Position numbers and translations under genes: made by a program. 11,354 bases of DNA. Origin: an uncultured Eggerthellaceae bacterium (lineage in GTDB: Bacteria > Actinomycetota > Coriobacteriia > Coriobacteriales > Eggerthellaceae). The DNA is taken from contig CAMPAJ010000029.1 of NCBI GenBank assembly GCA_946631805.1, forward strand, positions 1 to 11,354, read 5' to 3'. The notes beneath the pieces are model-generated. The model was not told where the DNA came from, searched no databases, and worked only from the letters and a program-made list of their open reading frames with translations. Positions 1 through 6,493 of the stretch are shown here, piece after piece. How positions within the stretch are numbered: the stretch's first letter is position 1; the number at the start of each line of letters is the position of its first letter.

Positions 1-264
1 TTTGCTGGGCGTCAACTCGCCCTCGCCGCATAACATAAGTCGGCGCGTCAAACCCGGGAGTTTTCCCGCCCCGGGCGCGATGTCATCTTAGGGAAATGCT
101 CGTGCGCACGTAGCCGGTATGGCGCACGCTAAGATCGAACCGACTCGGGGCTGCAACGCACGTCGTTGCGCCAAGCAGTCCTCAAATCTGAGCATCGACT
201 AAGCTTGTAGAGCCTGACCAGGGATTCAGTATGGACCGGAGTTCGATTCTCCGCGCCTCCACCA
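1..264 (+). ncRNA. ssrA: tmRNA (transfer-messenger RNA), 3' portion
   Basis: tmRNA rescues ribosomes stalled on nonstop mRNA by acting first as an alanyl-tRNA and then as a short message encoding a degradation tag. The 5' half lies outside the window. Visible here is the end of the tag frame, positions 1-33, reading FAGRQLALAA then TAA; the ALAA ending is the usual protease-recognition terminus. GC-rich inverted segments follow, including GCAACG/CGTTGC at 153-158/164-169, as expected for the pseudoknot region. The tRNA-like end is clear: T-stem CGGAG (237-241), 7-base T-loop TTCGATT (242-248), CTCCG (249-253), the 3' acceptor strand (254-260), a discriminator A and an encoded CCA (262-264). 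A canonical terminator follows directly. The T-arm with CCA, the tag and the terminator make this nearly certain; the exact pseudoknot boundaries were not modelled. Confidence 0.95.
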
Positions 265-274
265 CATTTCATAG

Positions 275-302
275 GCCGCTACCATCATGGTAGCGGCTTT
301 TT
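275..302 (+). terminator. Intrinsic terminator of ssrA
   Basis: A perfect 10-bp stem (275-284 pairing with 288-297) with a 3-base loop is followed by five T residues (298-302). It starts 11 bases after the tmRNA CCA end, so it ends ssrA transcription. On the minus strand the hairpin is not followed by a T tract, so it is unlikely to be an efficient terminator for the converging operon. Confidence 0.93.
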
Positions 303-480
303 GTTGTCGACCGCCACATAGCAATAGGCCATTTCGGCCGACCTACGGGAATATACGTGCACGCGCGCCCGGAGCAACACGCATATCACCGTGGGTAGGG
401 CAAATCGTGCAATTTCGCTGAGGGCAGTAACGAACTAAACGAGCGGGCACGAGCCCCGCAGCGCATTTGCTTTTGAATCA
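303..480. other. Convergent intergenic gap between ssrA and the LytM-like gene
   Basis: There is no credible gene or RNA here. For the minus-strand operon that ends at 481, the only candidate stop signal I see is a weak hairpin (443-447 with 455-459, 5 bp, 7-base loop) followed on the minus strand by a short T-containing stretch. It is well below the strength of the ssrA terminator, so transcription of the operon may run further toward ssrA. Confidence 0.5.
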
Positions 481-1398
481 TCATTCTGCAGCAACGGCGC
501 CCTTGAGCTTCTTCTTGCGATAGTCTTTTGCATCCGCATTATTCAGCTGCACGTGAGTATGGTTACCGCCGACGCCTTCGGGCGTGTAAAACGCCAGCTG
601 AACATCGGTGAGGTCTTTTTCGATATCGCGCACATGGCTAATCTCGGTAATGCCAGCCTCGACGCGATCGCCCGCACTTACAAGCGGCTCGTCAGTGTGA
701 ATGAGCACGCAGTCTAAGTCTTTGCGTCCGTCGGGCTGGATGTGAATCTCGATATCGGGCACGGTATCGTAAAGCTTGTACTTCTTGACCAGGACAACCG
801 TGCCTGTAATTGGGGCGCGCACGATCGTGCCGGGCAGCGCGCCAACGTCGATGGAGGTGTCCATGGCCGTTGCATCTGACGAACGCCACAGGTGCAGCGC
901 ATCGGCATCGAGCCACTCCCCCTGTTCCTGCGATGTGTTCACTCGAATCTGGTGCTGTTTTTGCACCTTCTCGTAATCGGCTTCGGGCAGCTCAGTTGAA
1001 AGGACGTACGCATAGTCGTATGACGCCTGGTGAAACAGGACGCCCGTCAAATCCGAGGGCTGAATGGGGCTGCGCAGGTCAACGCCTTGCGCATTCGCGA
1101 TGAACGGAGTTTGATGCTGGCGGACCCACTCGGCACGTTCCTCGGCAACCTCTTGGTCGGTCAGCACGGTGTCTCCGACCTCGGAGAACGAGTGCCCCGA
1201 CTGGCCCTGCACTCCTGTTGCGCCCTTCGAGCCTGTGTCGAGGCCTCCCCCACCTTGGGTATCTTGCTGCTGGCTTACGCCAATCACATTCAGGATCGGG
1301 TCGAACAGCGTCGGGCGAACAGCCCACATGGCACCGATTGCCGCCACCATGAGCACCGTAACTACGACGGCTGCTATTTCGGCCCTGCGCATGTTCAT
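481..1398 (-). CDS. Membrane-anchored LytM/M23-like protein with altered zinc site
   Basis: This is a 305-residue protein with a short N-terminus, one hydrophobic segment (about residues 8-28, probably an uncleaved signal anchor), a Gly/Gln/Ser-rich linker (about 42-70), an unassigned middle region (about 75-175) and a C-terminal domain resembling LytM/M23 peptidoglycan endopeptidases. Matching features are GT (190-191), AP (195-196), G199, H234, AGDRVEAG (242-249) and the HTH of HxH at 280-282. In active M23 enzymes the first motif is HxxxD; here it reads DTSID (180-184), so the first zinc-ligand His is Asp. LytM domains lacking zinc ligands, such as EnvC, activate cell-wall amidases rather than cut peptidoglycan. 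The ATG start overlaps the rnr stop by 4 bp (ATGA), implying translational coupling. The M23-like assignment is fairly secure; loss of activity is inferred, since Asp can sometimes bind zinc. The exact function is unknown. Confidence 0.75.
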   Translation of the reverse strand: MNMRRAEIAAVVVTVLMVAAIGAMWAVRPTLFDPILNVIGVSQQQDTQGGGGLDTGSKGATGVQGQSGHSFSEVGDTVLTDQEVAEERAEWVRQHQTPFIANAQGVDLRSPIQPSDLTGVLFHQASYDYAYVLSTELPEADYEKVQKQHQIRVNTSQEQGEWLDADALHLWRSSDATAMDTSIDVGALPGTIVRAPITGTVVLVKKYKLYDTVPDIEIHIQPDGRKDLDCVLIHTDEPLVSAGDRVEAGITEISHVRDIEKDLTDVQLAFYTPEGVGGNHTHVQLNNADAKDYRKKKLKGAVAAE

Positions 1399-3413
1399 GA
1401 GAGCAGCCTGAACTTGAGCGACCGCATTCGCACGTCTGCTTCGATGAGCCGCACGGCCACGCGTTTGCCCAAACGGTATTCCTTGCCGGTATCGGACCCC
1501 GTCAACGTATGGCGCACGGGATCGAGGGCGAAGTATTCACGACCCAAATCCGCCATCTCCACCAGGCCCTCTGCCGTGTTATCAAGACGCACGAACAACC
1601 CGTAAGTCGCCACGCCGGCAATCATGGCCGGGAACGTTTCGCCAACATGGGACTCCATGAGCTCGATTATCTTGACTTCCTGGGACTCCTGGGCAGCTCT
1701 TTCGGCGACGCGTTCCATCTCGGATGAATGCTCGGCGATCCACGAGAGGTTCGAAACCTCCTGGTCGAATTTCTCGGGCCTGCCCATAAGAGCCGCCTTG
1801 AGCATGCGATGCACTACAAGGTCGGGGTAGCGCCTGATAGGCGATGTGAAATGAGCATACGCCTCGCTCGCGAGAGCGTAATGCTCGCCTAGCTCGGGCT
1901 CGTAAAGAGCACGTTTCATCGAACGGAGCACGAGCGTCGTGACGAGCGGACCTTCGGAACGGCCTGAGCACTGCTCCAAAACGCGTGCGATCACATGGGG
2001 GTTGCCGCTCGCGAACGCCTCCGCATCCATGCGCTTGAACCACGGGAACTCCTGCAGCACGGGCAACAGGCCCGACAAGCTCTCGTGCGAGGGCTTGTCG
2101 TGAGTACGGTAGATGCAGGGAAATCCGGCGTCTCGCAGATACCGCGCAACCGCCTCGTTTGCCGCAATCATAGCCTCCTCGATGAGCTGCGTGGCATCGG
2201 TCCGTTTTCGTATGGAAATAGCCAGGGGCGCCCCCGCCTCGTCGAGCTGCACTTTCGCTTCGACGGTATCGAAATCGATGCCGCCCGCGCCGTCCCGCAA
2301 CTGCTTGCGCTTCTTCGCTAGCCGAGAAAGCTCGCGGATACGCCACGAGAGCCCCTCGCGTAGCTCTTCTGCCACATTGGGCAATCCCTCCCCATCCGAA
2401 CGCGCATCGATAAACGCTTGCGCCTGTTCGTAGGTAAGGCGCGCACGCGACCGAATAACGGCAGGGTAGATATCGACATCTGCAACTAAACCCGACGCGT
2501 CGAGATACAAATCGACCGTCATGCTCCTGCGCTCCTCGTTGGGTTTGAGCGAGCACACCTCGTTCGAAAGAGCCTCGGGCAACATGGGCACGACCCGATC
2601 GACCAAATACACGCTCGTCGCGCGTTTTCGCGCCTCGAGGTCTACCGAGCTGCCCCAAGGTGCGTAATGCGATACATCGGCGATATGCACGCCTAGCCGC
2701 CACGCGCAATTCCTCTGGGTGTTTTCGTCAACGCGCTCCAACGATACCGCATCGTCGAAATCCCGCGCATCAAGCGGGTCGATGGTGAATATGAAGCGCT
2801 CCCGCAAATCGACGTAGCCGTTTTGCAGGGCATCCTCAGCGTCAACGCGCGCTTCGGCAGCCTGCTCGAGCGCCGCCGGCGAAAAATCAGTTTGAAGCTT
2901 GTGGCGAGCCACGATGAGGTCGATGGGAACGCGTTCGTCGTCATCGTCGCCGAGCACTTCCACGATCGTGCCCGTCGCCGCCTCCTTGCGGCTCGGATAC
3001 GTGACCATGGCCACGCGCACGAACGCTCCTTCCGGCACGTCGGCGCATTCGGAAAGCATGGTGAAGATATCGTAGTGAATGCGCGGATCCTCAGGCACGA
3101 CGACGCCGAATGGCTCAGCCCTGTGAAACCTGCCGACTATATGCGTATGAGCATGCTCCACGACGCGTTTCACGCGTGCCTCGCGACACTGCGAAGACGA
3201 GGCGGCGCGGGCAAGCGCTTTGCGCGAACGCTCTTGGCGCGCCGGCGATATCTCGACTACATCCCCGTCAAAAGCTCCGTTCATCCGGTCGGCCGGCACG
3301 AAGAACTCCCCTTCGGGCGTCTGAACGAACCCGTAACCTCCCCGCGTGACCGAAAGCGTGCCACGTGGATACTGATGCGCAGAGCTGCGCGTATGAGAAC
3401 GATTACGCGCCAT
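1395..3413 (-). CDS. rnr: Ribonuclease R (RNB-family 3'-5' exoribonuclease)
   Basis: RNase R degrades structured RNA processively from the 3' end and, in bacteria where it was studied, removes nonstop mRNA during tmRNA-mediated rescue. The 672 residues show an N-terminal cold-shock/OB domain (about 17-57, with GGYGFV and FVPADRMNGAFDGD), a second OB-like segment (about 85-155), the RNB catalytic domain and a C-terminal S1 domain (about 590-672). The magnesium-binding Asp cluster is intact in the motif at 211-221: D212, D218, D220 and D221. The conserved HFTSPIRRYPDLVVHR block is at 521-536. Length is slightly short of typical RNase R, partly because the Lys-rich tail of the E. coli enzyme is missing. 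The ATG start is 5 bp after the preceding stop, with a weak purine-rich GAAGAA stretch as ribosome-binding site. The frame is intact. Confidence 0.95.
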   Translation of the reverse strand: MARNRSHTRSSAHQYPRGTLSVTRGGYGFVQTPEGEFFVPADRMNGAFDGDVVEISPARQERSRKALARAASSSQCREARVKRVVEHAHTHIVGRFHRAEPFGVVVPEDPRIHYDIFTMLSECADVPEGAFVRVAMVTYPSRKEAATGTIVEVLGDDDDERVPIDLIVARHKLQTDFSPAALEQAAEARVDAEDALQNGYVDLRERFIFTIDPLDARDFDDAVSLERVDENTQRNCAWRLGVHIADVSHYAPWGSSVDLEARKRATSVYLVDRVVPMLPEALSNEVCSLKPNEERRSMTVDLYLDASGLVADVDIYPAVIRSRARLTYEQAQAFIDARSDGEGLPNVAEELREGLSWRIRELSRLAKKRKQLRDGAGGIDFDTVEAKVQLDEAGAPLAISIRKRTDATQLIEEAMIAANEAVARYLRDAGFPCIYRTHDKPSHESLSGLLPVLQEFPWFKRMDAEAFASGNPHVIARVLEQCSGRSEGPLVTTLVLRSMKRALYEPELGEHYALASEAYAHFTSPIRRYPDLVVHRMLKAALMGRPEKFDQEVSNLSWIAEHSSEMERVAERAAQESQEVKIIELMESHVGETFPAMIAGVATYGLFVRLDNTAEGLVEMADLGREYFALDPVRHTLTGSDTGKEYRLGKRVAVRLIEADVRMRSLKFRLLS

Positions 3414-3418
3414 GGGAA

Positions 3419-4711
3419 TTATTCTTCGGGAGCCAACGACTCGGCAAGCTCGAGCGCGTAGCTCTTCTGCGTCTTCGCCGCCGCTTCGAGCGGGTTCGTC
3501 GGCGTTACGCCAATCTGGTCGATGCTATGCCCTTCGGGGGTCAGGTAATATGCAGCCGTATAGCGAAGGGCGCCGCCGAACGACAGCTGCGAGACGACTT
3601 GCACCGAACCCTTGCCGAGCGTCGTCTCGCCCACAAGCGACGCGCGTTGGCTTTCTTTCAAGGCCGCCGCGACAACTTCGGCTGCTGCGGCCGTGTTCTT
3701 GTTGATAAGCACGACGAGCGGCGCGTCTGTGGTCGGTTGACCCGAAGCGGCTTTCGCGGAAATGCCGTTCGTCGTCTCGAGCTCTACGACCGTACCGCTG
3801 CTCATGAACAGGCTCGCGATGTCCACGGCTTGGGAAAGGTAACCGCCTGGATTGTCGCGCAAATCCAGCACGTAGGCCGCCGCGCCATTATCGGCAAGCG
3901 ACTCTATTGCCGTCTTGACCAATGATGCCGAGTTCTCGGTGATCTGGCGCACTTTGACGTACCCAACATGGCGATCTTTGTCGTATTCGCGCGTGACGTT
4001 GGGCTCGTCGTACTCGTAGCACGGCAGCGTCGTGGTTATCTCCTCGCCCCCATCGGATTCCAATGTTTCGGGACGCCGCCATGTAATGACGACGTCTGAG
4101 CCAGCTGCCTGCGCAAGCTTCGCCGTGACTTCCGAACGAGACCAGGTCTGCGAGCTATCCATATCGACCGACTCGACGAAGTCCCCCTCCTGCACGCCCT
4201 TGCTCTGGGCAGCCGAGCCTTCGAACACATCGACGACGTACGCCTGCCCCTTGTATTCCGAAAACAGGACGCCTATGCCAGCATAGCCTTCGTCCTGCTT
4301 GTTCAGAAGCTCGGTGTATCGCTCGTTGGAGTAGTAGCGCATGAAGGGGTCGTTGGACGACTCGGCCACGGCTGTAAGGACCGCATCGGTCGTAGGATCG
4401 AGTTCGTAGGTGTCGAGGCTATCGTCCTTGATTAGCGTATCGACTTCCTTGATACGCGCAGACAAGGAATGGTACACGTCGTCGGAGGTCGATTTATCGC
4501 CGGGCGTTTGCACCGAGGTGATGCCCGTCAAAGATGACGGAAGGCCCAACGATGCAAGGAAACTCGATTGCCCGCGCACGAAGAAGCCCAACCCGAAGGC
4601 CAGGCACAGCATGATGATGGCCGCAAAAAAGCGTATGAAATGGAAGTTGCGCGCACGCATTTTACGCGTACGCGCAGCTGCTCGATTGGTATTGCCGCGT
4701 CGACTGCCCAT
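3419..4711 (-). CDS. S41-family (Ctp-like) membrane protein lacking the catalytic serine
   Basis: The 430 residues match carboxy-terminal processing proteases. In order: a basic N-terminus, a membrane anchor (about 27-46), a helical segment (about 78-135), a PDZ domain (about 140-212, with GIGVLF and the GVQEGDFV region) and an S41 core (about 245-400, with LDLRDNPGGYLSQAVDIAS, VGETTLGKGSVQ and the TPEGHSIDQIGVTP ending). Known Ctp enzymes use a Ser/Lys dyad spaced 25 residues apart, with a Gln four residues after the Lys. Here Lys367 and Gln371 are present, but the residue 25 before Lys is Ala342 (codon GCA, 3686-3688), within NKNTAAAAEV. The protein is therefore predicted to be a pseudoprotease, possibly a peptide-binding adaptor. 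It lies directly after ftsX, as ctp genes do in several bacteria. The start is the ATG at 4711; M18 is a possible alternative. Confidence 0.88.
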   Translation of the reverse strand: MGSRRGNTNRAAARTRKMRARNFHFIRFFAAIIMLCLAFGLGFFVRGQSSFLASLGLPSSLTGITSVQTPGDKSTSDDVYHSLSARIKEVDTLIKDDSLDTYELDPTTDAVLTAVAESSNDPFMRYYSNERYTELLNKQDEGYAGIGVLFSEYKGQAYVVDVFEGSAAQSKGVQEGDFVESVDMDSSQTWSRSEVTAKLAQAAGSDVVITWRRPETLESDGGEEITTTLPCYEYDEPNVTREYDKDRHVGYVKVRQITENSASLVKTAIESLADNGAAAYVLDLRDNPGGYLSQAVDIASLFMSSGTVVELETTNGISAKAASGQPTTDAPLVVLINKNTAAAAEVVAAALKESQRASLVGETTLGKGSVQVVSQLSFGGALRYTAAYYLTPEGHSIDQIGVTPTNPLEAAAKTQKSYALELAESLAPEE

Positions 4712-4730
4712 AGGCGCTTACGCCTGCCTG

Positions 4731-5666
4731 CTACACCTTTAGGTAGCGGCGCATCGCGAATGCGGAGCCGATGAGGCCGATGATGAGACCCGCCACAAGC
4801 AGAGCCAGGTAAATGATAATGAAAATGTTAGGCTCGACCTGGATGGGCAAAAACGCGAGCGAGGTTTGCAGCCTGGGAAGCGCGAACCGGCGGATGAGCT
4901 CGATGCACCCGATTGCCAGGGCGGATCCGATGACGGCATGCAGGGCGCCTTCCATGAGGAACGGCCCGCGGATGAAGCCGTTGCTCGCACCGACCAGCCT
5001 CATGATGGCGATTTCCTTGCGGCGCGCCATGATGGCCAAGCGGATGGTGTTGTTGATGAACACGAGCGCGATGAACACCAAGAGCGCGATGAGCACGATG
5101 CCGCCGTAACGCAGGTAATTGGTCACCTGGAACAAACGCTCGACGGTGCGCTGCCCGTACTTGAGCGATTTCGCGGGATCCTTCTCGTCGGCCACCTTTG
5201 CAAACAGGTCGCTCGTTTGGATGCTATCGGCCACTTCCTGAACTTGCTGGGGATTCGACAGCTCGACGTTGATGGAAGCCGGAAGCGGATTGCCGCCCAG
5301 CTCGTCCACGATATCGGCGTTCGACGACATGGCGCGGAACTCCTCGAGCGCCTGCTCCTTCGTCGTGAACGTGACCGACGCCACGCCATCAAGGCCCTTT
5401 ATGTACTTCTGCACAGCATCGAGGTCGGACTGATACTGCTTGAATGCGTCTTTATCGTCTTGGCTCGGCGCGTCCTTGACGTAAGCGGTAATGGATACTT
5501 CGCTCTCGACCGATTTAACGATGTTGTCGACAACGGTAGCCCCCACCAGGAACAAGCCAATGATGAACAACGACAGGAAAATCGTGATGATGGAACCAAG
5601 CGTCGTCGACAAGTTGCGGGCAAAGCCCTGCAACGATTGCTTGAAAAAGTAAATGAGACTAGACAT
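4731..5666 (-). CDS. ftsX: Cell division ABC transporter permease FtsX
   Basis: FtsX is the membrane half of the FtsEX complex, which couples ATP hydrolysis in the cytoplasm to control of peptidoglycan hydrolases outside. The 311 residues fit the family: a short cytoplasmic N-terminus, TM1 (about 22-46), a large extracellular domain (about 47-185) that in characterised systems binds the hydrolase or its activator, then TM2 (about 188-208), TM3 (about 238-258) and TM4 (about 278-303). The FtsX/MacB-type cytoplasmic motif [14 protein letters not shown] (215-228) sits between TM2 and TM3. The gene overlaps the end of ftsE by 8 bp, supporting coupled translation and equal stoichiometry. The start is ATG and the stop TAG. 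Membrane boundaries are by eye. Confidence 0.95.
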   Translation of the reverse strand: MSSLIYFFKQSLQGFARNLSTTLGSIITIFLSLFIIGLFLVGATVVDNIVKSVESEVSITAYVKDAPSQDDKDAFKQYQSDLDAVQKYIKGLDGVASVTFTTKEQALEEFRAMSSNADIVDELGGNPLPASINVELSNPQQVQEVADSIQTSDLFAKVADEKDPAKSLKYGQRTVERLFQVTNYLRYGGIVLIALLVFIALVFINNTIRLAIMARRKEIAIMRLVGASNGFIRGPFLMEGALHAVIGSALAIGCIELIRRFALPRLQTSLAFLPIQVEPNIFIIIYLALLVAGLIIGLIGSAFAMRRYLKV

Positions 5667-6447
5667 CGGAGCCGTACACCCCCCTCTGCTGGTCGCGCGT
5701 CAGATGACCGCGCTCCAGGGCGATGACGCGCCTGCGCATGTTGTCGACCATCTCGCGGTCGTGCGTCGCCACGAGAACCGTCGTGCCCGTGCGGTTGATG
5801 CGCTCGAGCAGGTCCATGATGCCACGCGAAGTCTGCGGGTCGAGGTTGCCGGTGGGCTCGTCGCACACGAGCAGCGGAGGACGGTTGACGATGGCGCGCG
5901 CAATCGAAACGCGCTGCGCCTCGCCGCCCGAAAGCTGGTCGGGGAGTTTGTCGAGCTTGTCCTGCAGGCCGACGAGGCGCAAGACCTCGGGTACCTGCGT
6001 GCGGACGATGCTGCGGCTCTTGCCGATTACCTCGAGCGCAAATGCAACGTTTTCGAACACCGTCTTGTTCGGCAGCAGCTTGAAGTCCTGGAATACGCAG
6101 CCGATGTTACGACGCAAATACGGCACGCGCCAGTTGCGCATGGAGCCCAAGTCTTCGTTTGCGATGGTAATCGTGCCCGAGCTGGGACGAAGCTCGCGGA
6201 TAATCAGGCGCACGAGCGTCGACTTGCCCGAGCCCGAATGCCCTACGAGGAAGACGAACTCACCCGGGTATATTTGAAGAGAAACGTTATCGAGTGCGGG
6301 ACGGTTTGGCTGGGCGGGATACACCTTCGAAACACGATCGAAGGAGATAACCGGTACCCCCTGCTGCGGGATGTCCTCGGCGCCGACGATTGGCAGCGAC
6401 ATGGACAAATCAGCAGAACGCGCCCCCTGAGTGGTGGCTTCTGTCAC
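5659..6447 (-). CDS. ftsE: Cell division ATP-binding protein FtsE
   Basis: FtsE is the ATPase of FtsEX. All ABC motifs are present: Walker [10 protein letters not shown] (69-77), Q-loop Q120, signature LSGGE (172-176), Walker B LLVCDE (192-197) and H-loop H229, so the ATPase is predicted active. Length is 262 residues, about 30 more than a minimal FtsE, because of an N-terminal extension of about 31 residues before the usual [11 protein letters not shown] start. The GTG start at 6447 is supported by a GGAG ribosome-binding site six bases upstream; an internal Met16 is the alternative and would shorten the extension. The gene begins 46 bp after the transketolase stop with no terminator between, and overlaps ftsX by 8 bp. 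Confidence 0.95.
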   Translation of the reverse strand: MTEATTQGARSADLSMSLPIVGAEDIPQQGVPVISFDRVSKVYPAQPNRPALDNVSLQIYPGEFVFLVGHSGSGKSTLVRLIIRELRPSSGTITIANEDLGSMRNWRVPYLRRNIGCVFQDFKLLPNKTVFENVAFALEVIGKSRSIVRTQVPEVLRLVGLQDKLDKLPDQLSGGEAQRVSIARAIVNRPPLLVCDEPTGNLDPQTSRGIMDLLERINRTGTTVLVATHDREMVDNMRRRVIALERGHLTRDQQRGVYGSDV

Positions 6448-6453
6448 AGAATG

Positions 6454-6457
6454 CTCC
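6454..6457 (-). promoter_or_regulatory. Ribosome-binding site for ftsE
   Basis: On the minus strand GGAG lies six bases before GTG at 6447. This spacing favours the non-ATG start and so the roughly 30-residue N-terminal extension over the internal Met16. Confidence 0.65.
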
Positions 6458-6493
6458 GTTCGAATAGTCGTTATTTACTGAGACTTTTCGATT

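Noticed and set aside
303..480. A small gene or smpB between ssrA and the LytM-like gene
   Set aside because: No frame of useful length or resemblance to SmpB is present in this gap.
1582..2709. 375-codon minus-strand frame inside rnr
   Set aside because: It is a shifted frame of rnr. The rnr frame carries the catalytic Asp cluster and conserved blocks through the same region, and this frame is Arg/Cys-rich noise.
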